64,000 nucleotides of DNA from Streptococcus infantis (GTDB taxonomy: Bacteria; Bacillota; Bacilli; Lactobacillales; Streptococcaceae): assembly GCF_000960085.1 (NCBI RefSeq), contig NZ_JYGT01000008.1:124001-188000 (forward strand), in the 5' to 3' direction. The notes beneath the pieces were generated by a model. It was not told the origin of the DNA. It saw nothing but the letters and a program-made list of their open reading frames with translations, and made no database searches. A program made the translations under genes and the position numbers. Below, piece after piece: positions 31,685 through 40,476 of the stretch; within the stretch, counting starts at the first letter, position 1, and the number at the start of each line of letters is the position of its first letter.

Positions 31685-32608
31685 CTAAAACGCCAAATAG
31701 TACATTAAAAATACATGTAGGATTATCATGATAACAGCCACTCCTACTTGCGCTTTGATAACGCCATTTGGATCTTTCATCTCCAAAAGTGCTGCCGGTA
31801 ATGCATTAAAGTTAGCAGCCATTGGAGTCAGTAAGGTCCCACAGCAACCTGCTGTCATTGCAAGTGCAGCGGCTACGATTGGATCAGCTCCCAAGGCAAA
31901 TACAAAGGGAACACCAATTCCAGCAGTAATGACTGTGAAAGCCGCAAATGCATTCCCCATTATCATGGAAAATAGAACCATCCCAAGGACATAAGCTACC
32001 ACTCCCATAAAACGACTACCCGAAGGAACTATACCGCTTATCAAGTTAGAAATCAAGTCTCCAACTCCAGCTACAGTAAAAATAGCACCTAAAGCTCCTA
32101 AAAGCTGCGGAACAATACCACTAGTTGAGACTTGCTGAACCATGCGATTGTTTTCTACTAACAAGCTTTTAGGATGACTTTTAGTAATTAATAAGAGAGA
32201 GATGGTTGCAAAAAATGCTGCAAGACTGATAGCAATCTTACTAAATTCAGGAAACATTTTTGCTAATACCAAAGCGATTAAAGCCATTAACATGACTGGA
32301 ATAAAAATTTTATTCTTTAACCGTTTAGCTTCAAATTTTGCCTTGACTTCATCCAGAGTCGGTAAGGTTCCTATACGAACCTGTTTAAAAAGAGTCAGTA
32401 GAGCTAAGAGCACTACGATTACTCCAATATAGAGAGACGGTAGATAGGAACCACCAATAAAACTGATGCCCAATAAAACCCAAAACCCAGCTGTTCCATA
32501 TCGAACTGGGTTTGTTTTGTCTTTATAGCTACAATAGGCCGTATGAAGAAATTGACAACCAATCACAATATAGGTTAACTCTAATAACTGTCTTGCTAGT
32601 TCGGTCAT
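31685..32608 (-). CDS. DUF979 family membrane protein
   Basis: A 307-residue polytopic protein with about 8-9 membrane segments and the family-typical ends ([31 protein letters not shown] near the start; [36 protein letters not shown] near residue 255). DUF979 always pairs with DUF969; they are thought to form a permease, but the substrate is unproven. The start overlaps the DUF969 stop, and pcp follows 13 bases later. Confidence 0.88.
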   Translation of the reverse strand: MTELARQLLELTYIVIGCQFLHTAYCSYKDKTNPVRYGTAGFWVLLGISFIGGSYLPSLYIGVIVVLLALLTLFKQVRIGTLPTLDEVKAKFEAKRLKNKIFIPVMLMALIALVLAKMFPEFSKIAISLAAFFATISLLLITKSHPKSLLVENNRMVQQVSTSGIVPQLLGALGAIFTVAGVGDLISNLISGIVPSGSRFMGVVAYVLGMVLFSMIMGNAFAAFTVITAGIGVPFVFALGADPIVAAALAMTAGCCGTLLTPMAANFNALPAALLEMKDPNGVIKAQVGVAVIMIILHVFLMYYLAF

Positions 32609-33294
32609 TCTTCTTTTCCTTTGCTAAGCTTATTCGTTAGCAGTCTTCTATCAAATAGGTAATTGTAAATCCCTACCACAAACAGGGCAACTCCTGCAAC
32701 AATAAGAGAAGCCGAAGCGATACCTGCATAATTACTTTCGTAACCTAATTGGTCCAGAGTGCCCCCAACTAAGAGGACACCACCTGCACCAACGAAAGTA
32801 TTCTGAGCAAAGAAATTTGCAAAATTATCATTTGCTGCTGCACGCGCTTTTAGCGCTTCGCTTTCCCGCTCTGTTAATTTTCTACCTAATTGTGACTCTG
32901 CTGCTGCTTGTCCCATGGGTTGAACCAAAGGCCTTACAAACTGCGGATGTCCTCCGATACGAATGGCAAAGAAGCTGTCAAGTTCCCGAAAAAAGAAATA
33001 AACGGTATAAAAACTTCCTACGGTCAGCCCCTTTATCCTTTGAATCAAATCAATCGACCGTTGCTTGAGCCCAAAAGTTTCAGATAAACCTACCAGTGGC
33101 AAAGTCACTATAAAAATCGTCAGAACTCGTTGATTACTAAATTCTTTTCCCAAAATTTCCAAGAACTCAACAAGAGAAACTCCAGAAACTAGAGCTGTAA
33201 CTAAACTAGCTAAGACTACCGTTGCAATGGTATCTAATTTATAGATAAAACCAACCACAATGATAAGTATCCCTATTAGTTTAATCCATTCCAT
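32605..33294 (-). CDS. DUF969 family membrane protein
   Basis: A 229-residue membrane protein with about 5-6 segments and the conserved RELDSFFAIRIGGHPQFVRPLVQPM region (about 103-127). It is the partner of DUF979 and overlaps it by 4 bases (ATGA). Context (peptide-binding lipoprotein upstream, pyroglutamyl peptidase downstream) suggests transport linked to peptide or pyroglutamate use; this is inference. Confidence 0.88.
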   Translation of the reverse strand: MEWIKLIGILIIVVGFIYKLDTIATVVLASLVTALVSGVSLVEFLEILGKEFSNQRVLTIFIVTLPLVGLSETFGLKQRSIDLIQRIKGLTVGSFYTVYFFFRELDSFFAIRIGGHPQFVRPLVQPMGQAAAESQLGRKLTERESEALKARAAANDNFANFFAQNTFVGAGGVLLVGGTLDQLGYESNYAGIASASLIVAGVALFVVGIYNYLFDRRLLTNKLSKGKEE

Positions 33295-33325
33295 ATAGGC
33301 CCCTTTTCCAAAATACTAGTATGGT

Positions 33326-35293
33326 TTATTTGACATGACTTTCTAGTTCTTTTTGGTATTTATTGTTTGATTCCAATTTCTCTTTTTGCCATTTTTCAAG
33401 AGCTGCTTGATATTCTTTAGCAGATACAATCTCTTTTTGCAATTTCATGCCCTTGAAGATATATGGATCACCCTTGATACCTACTTGTGAGTATGGTTTA
33501 GAGAATGGAACGACGTTGCTGACTACTGGTGAGCCTCCTGATGAAGCTGTCGGCATCAAGAGAGAACTATCAGTAAGCCATGCTTGAGCTTTGGCATATT
33601 TTTCATATCTCTTGTCCAAGTCATTTGTCTCAGAAACCGCATCATCCAAGAGTTTCTTGTATTCGTCCAGACCAAGTTGAGCTACTACTTCCTTGTCTTT
33701 ACCTTTCGTAATACCAAGGTGTTTCATAGCAGAACCAGTCTTAGGATCCATGATATTTAGATAACTTGCTGGGTCTTGATAGCTTGGAGCCCAACCAGTA
33801 CTATTCAAGTCATAGTCTTTCTGAGCAGGAACACGTGCTTGTGATGTAATACTTTCCTTTTCATTGTCAGTCATCTGAAGTACGTCAATCACGACATTTT
33901 CAGAACCAAGAGTTGACTCGATTGATTGTTTAAAGGAATTGCTTTGTTGAACTGCAATTGTATCTGTTTGCTCAACTGGGACATCCAAGTGAATTGGGAA
34001 AGTTACACCTTTTGCTTCCAATTCTTTCTTAGCTTTCTCAAACGAAGCTTTGGCTTTATCAGGATTGTAGATGGTATCTTTTCCGTCTACAAGCTCAATG
34101 CCTTTCCATTGGTCGCCGTAGTTAACCAATTCTGCTTGAGCGATGTCACCAAAGTTTTTACCGCCAGATTGTACAAAGTTATCTGGAACTAGGCTGTTAC
34201 GAATAATCTTATCCGCACCATCTTCACCATTGAGCTGTGCAGCATAAGAATGACGGTTGAAGGCAAAGTTGATTGCTTGACGGAAATCCTTGTTCAACAT
34301 TGCTTCTTTTGTGGAAGTTTTTTGTTCTTCGCTTGTTTTTGCTGTCTTATTGTATGATTGACGGTTTACGTTAAACGTGAAGTAATAACTAGTTGAATCC
34401 TGTGGACTGTAGGTGATTTTATCTCCGTATTGTTCTAAAGTAGAAGCAAAGTTTGAGCTACTTGGGAAGATACGAGCTGTTGTATAAACACCTGAAGAGA
34501 AACTACGGATCAATGATTCTTGGTCTGAACCATCATAGTAGGTCAATTTAACCTTCTCAATTTTAACCTTCTCTTTATCCCAATAATTTGGATTCTTTTC
34601 GTATTCGATTAAAGATTTTGAAGTCAAAGTCTTCAAGATATACGGACCGTTATAAAGGATACCAGATGGGCTGACTGCTCCGTAATTTTTACCTGAAGCT
34701 TTGAGGAATTCTTCATTTACAGGCAACATAGTTGCTGAGGTCACTTTTGAATTCCAGAAACTTTCAGGTGCATTAAGAGTGTACTGGACTGTGTAATCGT
34801 CCAATGCCTTAACCCCAACTGTTGAGAAGTCGTTAGTCTCACCAGTCATATATTCATTCAAGCCCTTGATGGAGTTTTGAATAAGAGTGACACCGTCTGA
34901 TTTACCATCTGCAACGTGTTTCAATCCTGTGACAAAGTCATGCGCAGTTACTTCAGCGTATTCTTCACCCTCTGAAGTATACCATTTAACTCCTTTACGA
35001 AGTTTATAAGTATAAGTCAAACCGTCTTGTGAGATGCTCCAATCCTCAGCTAGAGATGGAACCAAATTTCCGTATTCGTCATTTTCCAACAAACCATCAA
35101 CGACGTTACCGATGATATCCGTTGTTGAAGTACGAGTTGCGATACTGTAGTCCAAAGATGATGGGTCTACTCCATAGACGTAAGAGAAGGTTGTAGGTGC
35201 GTCTGCTTCCTTGTCAGCTTTACCACAAGCCACAAGAAGAACTGCTGTACTCAGGACAACTCCTGCTGTTAACATCCATTTTTTCGTTTTCAT
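33326..35293 (-). CDS. oligopeptide-binding lipoprotein (AliA/AliB-like)
   Basis: A 655-residue extracellular solute-binding protein of the SBP_bac_5/OppA class. A lipoprotein signal (lipobox VLLVAC, Cys23) is followed by YGVDPSSLDYSIATRTSTTDIIGNVVDGL and WSISQDGLTYTYKLRKGVKW. It is an orphan binding protein: no Opp permease or ATPase lies beside it, so it presumably feeds the Ami system as AliA/AliB do. A strong AAAGGAGAT lies before the ATG. It sits 21 bases after ilvE. Confidence 0.93.
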   Translation of the reverse strand: MKTKKWMLTAGVVLSTAVLLVACGKADKEADAPTTFSYVYGVDPSSLDYSIATRTSTTDIIGNVVDGLLENDEYGNLVPSLAEDWSISQDGLTYTYKLRKGVKWYTSEGEEYAEVTAHDFVTGLKHVADGKSDGVTLIQNSIKGLNEYMTGETNDFSTVGVKALDDYTVQYTLNAPESFWNSKVTSATMLPVNEEFLKASGKNYGAVSPSGILYNGPYILKTLTSKSLIEYEKNPNYWDKEKVKIEKVKLTYYDGSDQESLIRSFSSGVYTTARIFPSSSNFASTLEQYGDKITYSPQDSTSYYFTFNVNRQSYNKTAKTSEEQKTSTKEAMLNKDFRQAINFAFNRHSYAAQLNGEDGADKIIRNSLVPDNFVQSGGKNFGDIAQAELVNYGDQWKGIELVDGKDTIYNPDKAKASFEKAKKELEAKGVTFPIHLDVPVEQTDTIAVQQSNSFKQSIESTLGSENVVIDVLQMTDNEKESITSQARVPAQKDYDLNSTGWAPSYQDPASYLNIMDPKTGSAMKHLGITKGKDKEVVAQLGLDEYKKLLDDAVSETNDLDKRYEKYAKAQAWLTDSSLLMPTASSGGSPVVSNVVPFSKPYSQVGIKGDPYIFKGMKLQKEIVSAKEYQAALEKWQKEKLESNNKYQKELESHVK

Positions 35294-35314
35294 AAAGATC
35301 TCCTTTAATAATTT

Positions 35315-36337
35315 TTAATCTACTTTTACAATCCAGCCTTCTGGTGCTTCAATGTCACCAAATTGGATACCTGTCAATTCATCGTATAGTTTACGAGTTA
35401 CTGGACCAACCTCTGTTTCACTGTAGAAAACATGGAAGTCATCACCGTGTTGGATTCCCCCAATAGGTGAAATTACGGCTGCAGTACCACAGGCACCTGC
35501 TTCTACAAATCGATCCAGACTATCAATTGGCACATCCCCCTCAACAGGTTTCAAGCCCAAACGATGCTCTGCCAAGTAAAGTAATGAGTACTTGGTAATG
35601 GATGGCAAGATTGATGGACTCAATGGGGTTACAAACTCATTGTCAGCTGTAATCCCAAAGAAGTTTGCTGAACCGACTTCTTCAATCTTGGTGTGGGTTG
35701 AGGGATCTAGATAAATAACATCTGAGAAATGACGGGATTTAGCCATTTTTCCTGGTAAAAGACTGGCTGCATAGTTACCACCGACCTTAGCAGCCCCTGT
35801 TCCATTTGGTGCAGCACGGTCATACTCATCTTGAATCAAGAAGTTTGTTGGAACCAATCCACCCTTAAAGTAATTTCCAACTGGCATCGCAAAGATGGTA
35901 AAGATATACTCCTCTGCTGGTTTTACACCAATGATATCTCCGACACCAATCAAGAGTGGACGGAGGTAGAGGGTTCCACCAGTTCCATAAGGTGGTACGT
36001 ATTCTTCATTGGCACGAACAACTGCTTTACATGCTTCTACAAACATTTCTGTTGGAACTTGAGGCATCAAAAGGCGATCACAAGTACGTTGTAGACGTTT
36101 AGCATTTTCATCTGGACGGAAGAGTTGTACGCTACCATCCTTTGTACGATAGGCTTTCAATCCTTCAAATGCTTGCTGTCCATAGTGAAGACTTGGAGAT
36201 GATTCTGAAATATGCAAGGTTGCATCTTCTGTTAATTCCCCTTGTGTCCATTGTCCATCTTTAAAATAAGCGATATAACGATAAGGTAGTTTCATATAGG
36301 AAAAACCGAGATTTTCCCAATCAATCGTAACTGTCAT
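35315..36337 (-). CDS. ilvE: branched-chain amino acid aminotransferase
   Basis: PLP class IV aminotransferase interconverting Leu/Ile/Val and their 2-oxoacids. The 340 residues include the PLP lysine in GAAKVGGNYAAS (about 198-209), PYGTGGTLYLRPLLIG (about 116-131) and EVGSANFFGI. AAAGGAGA precedes the ATG. It is first in the five-gene operon, with a sigma-A promoter and a perfect CodY box upstream. Confidence 0.97.
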   Translation of the reverse strand: MTVTIDWENLGFSYMKLPYRYIAYFKDGQWTQGELTEDATLHISESSPSLHYGQQAFEGLKAYRTKDGSVQLFRPDENAKRLQRTCDRLLMPQVPTEMFVEACKAVVRANEEYVPPYGTGGTLYLRPLLIGVGDIIGVKPAEEYIFTIFAMPVGNYFKGGLVPTNFLIQDEYDRAAPNGTGAAKVGGNYAASLLPGKMAKSRHFSDVIYLDPSTHTKIEEVGSANFFGITADNEFVTPLSPSILPSITKYSLLYLAEHRLGLKPVEGDVPIDSLDRFVEAGACGTAAVISPIGGIQHGDDFHVFYSETEVGPVTRKLYDELTGIQFGDIEAPEGWIVKVD

Positions 36338-36373
36338 GATAATCTCCTTTATTCTAATCAGGCTTTGTGTTCT

Positions 36374-36401
36374 ATTCTACACTATTCTCCTAAAAATTCA
36401 A
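36374..36401 (-). promoter_or_regulatory. ilvE operon promoter
   Basis: TTGAAT (36396-36401), 16-base spacer, TAGAAT (36374-36379). Confidence 0.7.
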
Positions 36402-36412
36402 GTATTATTTGT

Positions 36413-36427
36413 AATTTTCTGAAAATT
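36413..36427. promoter_or_regulatory. CodY box upstream of ilvE
   Basis: AATTTTCTGAAAATT matches the published CodY consensus AATTTTCWGAAAATT at 15 of 15 positions and ends 11 bases upstream of the ilvE -35. CodY senses branched-chain amino acids, so ilvE is an expected target. Confidence 0.88.
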
Positions 36428-36434
36428 TTGCTCA

Positions 36435-36461
36435 TAAAAAATCAGTCCATAGGACTGATTT
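36435..36461 (-). terminator. parC terminator
   Basis: AAATCAGTCC/GGACTGATTT stem with a TAT loop and six T on the minus strand, right after the parC stop. Confidence 0.92.
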
Positions 36462-38939
36462 CTAATTTTCTTTGTCTTCTCTAAAGATTTCTTTAAGGTA
36501 GGCATCGAAAACTTCCTCGTCTGAAATAGTATCTGAGATAAAGCTTCCATTACTTGTACGCTCTGATAGATTCAAATCTTGTAGGATTGCTTCGTAAATC
36601 GTTCCATTATTTGATTGAATGACAAGAGTTTGTTCGCCATCTTCTACTTCTGTACTAAAGAGATCTCCGATAAATCCTTGTTCTGAGACTGCTCCAGCCA
36701 GGAAGACACGATGTGGCTTGTTCTTCAATTCTCTAAGAACTTGAAGACCACGCTTAGCACGACTGGTTGCTGGAATTTCCTCTGTTGAAACACGTTTCAA
36801 ACTTCCACGTTGCGTTAACAGATAGAAGGATGAAGTATTGCAGATAAAGGCAGATTGAAGTTCATCATCTGCTTTCAGATTCATAGCTTTGACCCCTGCA
36901 GCCTTAGATCCAACAACTGGAACTTCTTCGATATTAAATCTAAGGGCATAACCATTTTTACTAATCAATAAAACGTCATCAAGCTTGATTGGTGCAACAG
37001 CTACAACCTGGTCACTATCGTCTTTCAACTTAGCGAACTTAACAGATTTAGAACGGTAGGTTCTCCATGGAGAAAATTCTTTACGTTCAACACGTTTGAT
37101 TTGTCCAAGGCGAGTCGCTGCAAAGTAGGTTGTCGCATCCTCAAACTGATCCACAACTTCAACATAGAGCACTTCTTCATTGGTTTCAAAGTTTGTAATT
37201 GTTTGACTCAAGTGCTCCCCGATATCCTTCCAACGAATATCTGCTAATTCATGGACTGGTCGGTAAATGACATTTCCAAGCGTTGTAAAGATTAAGAGAT
37301 GCTGAGTGGTTTTAACTGATTGGACAAATAGCAAACGGTCATCATCTCGTTTCCCAATTTCTTCTATGGTCGAAGCTGCGAAAGAACGAGGACTAGTACG
37401 CTTGATGTAACCTGCCTTAGTCACGCTGACGTAAGTATCTTCTTCAGCGATTAGACTAGCTGTATCAATCTCGATAATTTTTGCTGTATCTTCTAAAGTA
37501 CTCAAACGTGGAGTCGCAAATTTCTTCTTGACCTCACGGAGTTCTTTCTTCATGAGATTGTACATAGTTCGTTCGTCACCGATGATAGCCGCAAGCATAG
37601 CAATCTTCTCACGAAGTTCTGCTTCTTCTTCCTGCAATACAACCACGTCTGTATTAGTTAAACGATAAAGTTGCAAGGTAACAATAGCTTCAGCCTGTTC
37701 TTCGGTAAATTCATAGCTGACCTTGAGGTTTTCCTTGGCATCAGCCTTATTCTCAGAAGCACGGATAAGGGCAATGACTTCATCCAAAATCGAGATAACG
37801 CGAATCAAACCTTCCACGATATGGAGACGTTTTTCAGCCTTTTCCTTGTCAAAGCTAGAACGCGCCAAGATGACTTCACGACGGTGGGCGATATAACTAG
37901 ACAAGATTGGCACAATCCCAACCTGACGAGGTGTGAAATTGTCAATCGCCACCATGTTGAAGTTGTAGTTGATTTGCAAGTCAGTGTATTTGAAAAGGTA
38001 GTTGAGAACAAGTTCCGTGTTCGCATCTTTTTTGAGTTCTATAGCGATGCGAAGACCATCACGGTCAGACTCATCACGAACCTCAGCGATACCTGACACC
38101 TTGTTATTGACACGGACTTCATCGATTTTCTTGACCAAGTTAGCCTTATTGATTTCATAAGGAATCTCAGTAATAACGATTTGTTCCTTACCACCTTTAA
38201 GATTCTCAATTTCTGTCTTAGAACGAACAACCACGCGCCCTTTACCAGTTTCATAGGCCTTTTTGATTTCATCACGACCTTGGATAATGGCACCAGTAGG
38301 GAAATCTGGCCCAGGCAAGAATTCCATGAGCTTTTCAACCTTGGCAGTCGGATGATCAATCATATAAACCGTAGCTTCAATAACTTCGGCCAAATTATGC
38401 GGTGGAATATCTGTGGCATAACCAGCCGAAATTCCAGTTGAACCATTGACTAAAAGGTTTGGAAAAGCCGCTGGCAAGACTGTTGGCTCTTTCTCGGTAT
38501 CGTCAAAGTTCCAAGCAAAAGGAACTGTCTTTTTCTCGATATCCTGAAGAAGGTAGCCTGCAATCTCAGACAAACGGGCCTCGGTATAACGCATAGCCGC
38601 AGGCGGATCCCCGTCCATAGAACCGTTATTACCGTGCATTTCGACCAGAATCTCACGATTTTTCCAGTCCTGAGACATACGAACCATGGCATCATAGATA
38701 GAAGAATCTCCGTGTGGGTGGAAATTACCCATGATGTTCCCGACAGACTTAGCCGACTTACGGTAGCTCTTATCAAAAGTATTGCCATCCTTATTCATCG
38801 AATAAAGAATACGGCGTTGAACCGGCTTCAAGCCATCACGAATATCTGGCAAAGCCCGGTCTTGAATGATGTATTTGGAGTAGCGACCAAAGCGCTCTCC
38901 CATGATGTCCTCCAAGGACATATTTTGGATATTACTCAT
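36462..38939 (-). CDS. parC: topoisomerase IV subunit A
   Basis: DNA-cleaving subunit of topoisomerase IV, which decatenates chromosomes. With the ATG at 38939 the protein has 825 residues and pneumococcal numbering: catalytic Tyr118 in AMRYTEARL, and the quinolone-determining region with Ser79, Ser80 and Asp83 unmutated, so no classic ParC resistance change is present. Gly52 and Asp91 differ from the usual pneumococcal Ser52 and Asn91. The C-terminal beta-propeller follows residue ~490. No ribosome-binding site is visible before the ATG; the leader has two hairpins. Confidence 0.96.
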   Translation of the reverse strand: MSNIQNMSLEDIMGERFGRYSKYIIQDRALPDIRDGLKPVQRRILYSMNKDGNTFDKSYRKSAKSVGNIMGNFHPHGDSSIYDAMVRMSQDWKNREILVEMHGNNGSMDGDPPAAMRYTEARLSEIAGYLLQDIEKKTVPFAWNFDDTEKEPTVLPAAFPNLLVNGSTGISAGYATDIPPHNLAEVIEATVYMIDHPTAKVEKLMEFLPGPDFPTGAIIQGRDEIKKAYETGKGRVVVRSKTEIENLKGGKEQIVITEIPYEINKANLVKKIDEVRVNNKVSGIAEVRDESDRDGLRIAIELKKDANTELVLNYLFKYTDLQINYNFNMVAIDNFTPRQVGIVPILSSYIAHRREVILARSSFDKEKAEKRLHIVEGLIRVISILDEVIALIRASENKADAKENLKVSYEFTEEQAEAIVTLQLYRLTNTDVVVLQEEEAELREKIAMLAAIIGDERTMYNLMKKELREVKKKFATPRLSTLEDTAKIIEIDTASLIAEEDTYVSVTKAGYIKRTSPRSFAASTIEEIGKRDDDRLLFVQSVKTTQHLLIFTTLGNVIYRPVHELADIRWKDIGEHLSQTITNFETNEEVLYVEVVDQFEDATTYFAATRLGQIKRVERKEFSPWRTYRSKSVKFAKLKDDSDQVVAVAPIKLDDVLLISKNGYALRFNIEEVPVVGSKAAGVKAMNLKADDELQSAFICNTSSFYLLTQRGSLKRVSTEEIPATSRAKRGLQVLRELKNKPHRVFLAGAVSEQGFIGDLFSTEVEDGEQTLVIQSNNGTIYEAILQDLNLSERTSNGSFISDTISDEEVFDAYLKEIFREDKEN

Positions 38940-38957
38940 ATAAGATACAAAGGGACG

Positions 38958-38973
38958 TTTCGGCTTGCCGAAA
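38958..38973 (-). other. hairpin in parC leader (proximal)
   Basis: TTTCGG and CCGAAA arms with a four-base loop, ending 19 nt before the parC ATG and not followed by a T run. Confidence 0.5.
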
Positions 38974-39003
38974 ATTTCTGTAGAAAAATAGGAAATCGAT
39001 GCA

Positions 39004-39018
39004 GGGTTCGATGAACCC
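39004..39018 (-). other. hairpin in parC leader (distal)
   Basis: Perfect GGGTTC/GAACCC arms around three bases. Together with the proximal hairpin it gives parC a structured upstream region of about 180 bases; I see no convincing promoter in it. Confidence 0.5.
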
Positions 39019-39122
39019 AAAGCGATTTATCTTTTTTCTTAAGAAATTAGTCCCGTGTTCAGTTACCTCTAGTAACCAAACTATCCTTTCTGTAGTTTAA
39101 AGTTTTGAAATATGTTCTTTAT

Positions 39123-39944
39123 TTACTTAGTGCTTTGAAGTTTTTCCTCAGCATACTGAATCATCTTCTCAGCTACTTCCCTATCGTAGTCAAATCCCAT
39201 TTTTTTTGCAAGTCTTTGAGCTTCTTGGTGGAAAAGTTGCATCGTAGCCAATAGAGACTGAATGATTTTGTCTAAACTTGAGAAATCAAGCAGATTTGAG
39301 AAAGCCTTCTCCTTCTCAGATGGCAAGTAGTTAAAGAGATACTTGTAGTTCTTACCGATGTCGACTGCTCCTCTATCTCTTGCTACCTGCCAAGCCAAGA
39401 TTTTCAAGAGTTCTTGCTGGCAGATACCGTATAGATGGTCTGTCGCATAGATGACTTGCTTGCGACAAATTCCTTTGACAACGTAGGCTGACACCCACCA
39501 AAATTCATTGCAGGATTTTTCAAAATCCGTCTCACTAGCTGGATGTATCCAGAAACGCTCTGGACTGGAAGAATAGGACCCAAACAAGCCCTTATCATCT
39601 ACTAAAACTATGAATCCTGCCTCACTATCCACCCACTCGTTGATATGAACTTTAGGACAGAGGGTTAGATCAATACGATTCCCATCTTCAAAAAGCATGA
39701 GGTAAAGACGGCGATGTCCCAGAGTCACCTCTTGCTCTACGATACGTTTGCCGAACTGGTCCAGCCAAGATAGATTGCTTGTCAAATTATCCAAATCATC
39801 CACAATATAGACCACATCATAGTCTTGAAATTCATCTGTTTGAATCTTTTGGTTTGTACGCGAACCAGATAGGGCCACAGCATCAACCTGTAACTTTTTA
39901 GCTATTTGTAAAATCAGGTCAAGCATTTCCTGGTCAGTCCTCAT
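39123..39944 (-). CDS. aminoglycoside 6-adenylyltransferase-like nucleotidyltransferase
   Basis: A 273-residue protein of the streptomycin 6-adenylyltransferase (AadE/AadK, ANT(6)) family. The nucleotidyltransferase motif ALSGSRTNQ (about 26-34) is followed by DEFQDYDVVYIV carrying the D-x-D metal ligands, then NRIDLTLCP, and the helical C-terminal domain (about 140-270) includes KILAWQVARDRG. Activity on streptomycin is unproven; chromosomal relatives may have another substrate. The ATG at 39944 (GAGGATG upstream) overlaps the preceding membrane-protein gene by 11 bases. It lies between parE and parC, a place where non-pneumococcal Mitis streptococci carry such a gene. Confidence 0.85.
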   Translation of the reverse strand: MRTDQEMLDLILQIAKKLQVDAVALSGSRTNQKIQTDEFQDYDVVYIVDDLDNLTSNLSWLDQFGKRIVEQEVTLGHRRLYLMLFEDGNRIDLTLCPKVHINEWVDSEAGFIVLVDDKGLFGSYSSSPERFWIHPASETDFEKSCNEFWWVSAYVVKGICRKQVIYATDHLYGICQQELLKILAWQVARDRGAVDIGKNYKYLFNYLPSEKEKAFSNLLDFSSLDKIIQSLLATMQLFHQEAQRLAKKMGFDYDREVAEKMIQYAEEKLQSTK

Positions 39945-40476
39945 GCGGTTCATCCTCAGTGGTCTCTAAGTTCTGAATAACAGGATCTTCATTTCTTTGC
40001 TTAAGAAGCTTCTGAACTCTTTTTCTTTCAAGTATCCAAAGTAGGAATTGAATTCCTGAAAAAAGGCCTTGCAAGAAAATAAGTATATAAATTTCTTTCG
40101 TTTCTCTAAAAAATACAAAAACATTTACAATTGAGAGGAGAAATATAATCGTAACGTTGCATATTAATATCCGATCAAACTTACTAGGAAAATACTTGAT
40201 GTGTTTGATACTTTTATAAAGAGTAGTAATCGCATAAGTTAAACTTAAAGGTATATGGGTTAGTAAATAAAATATCCTTAAAATTACTTCTAAGTAGGGG
40301 TCGTCTATAGACGGATTAAATAATACGAACACACCAATATTACACGCCATAAATACTAAGGAACTTAATGAGTTTGAATAGTCTATTTTCTCGCTATTGG
40401 AGATTGCATCAAGAATTATACCAGCGATAACAATGATTTCGAAAAAGAAAAATATCATTATTAAAGAACTGTTCAC
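39934..40476 (-). CDS. membrane protein, paralogue of its upstream neighbour
   Basis: Unrecognised 180-residue membrane protein with about five hydrophobic segments (roughly 4-22, 38-54, 62-88, 104-124, 128-148) and a charged cytoplasmic tail. It aligns with the 162-residue neighbour over its last two-thirds: FNP..DDPY, LYKSIKHIKY, and the shared end LERKRVQK. The start overlaps that gene's stop (ATGA). It is AT-rich. Function unknown; the tight overlaps make parE-ORF-ORF-nucleotidyltransferase one transcription unit. Confidence 0.75.
   Translation of the reverse strand: MNSSLIMIFFFFEIIVIAGIILDAISNSEKIDYSNSLSSLVFMACNIGVFVLFNPSIDDPYLEVILRIFYLLTHIPLSLTYAITTLYKSIKHIKYFPSKFDRILICNVTIIFLLSIVNVFVFFRETKEIYILIFLQGLFSGIQFLLWILERKRVQKLLKQRNEDPVIQNLETTEDEPHED
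40009..40032 (-). repeat. 24-base direct repeat, copy 1
   Basis: Identical over 24 bases to 40494-40517. Both copies encode the shared LERKRVQK tail of the two paralogous membrane proteins. Confidence 0.85.

Noticed and set aside
37671..38096. 141-codon open frame antisense to parC
   Set aside because: Shadow of parC; no independent evidence.
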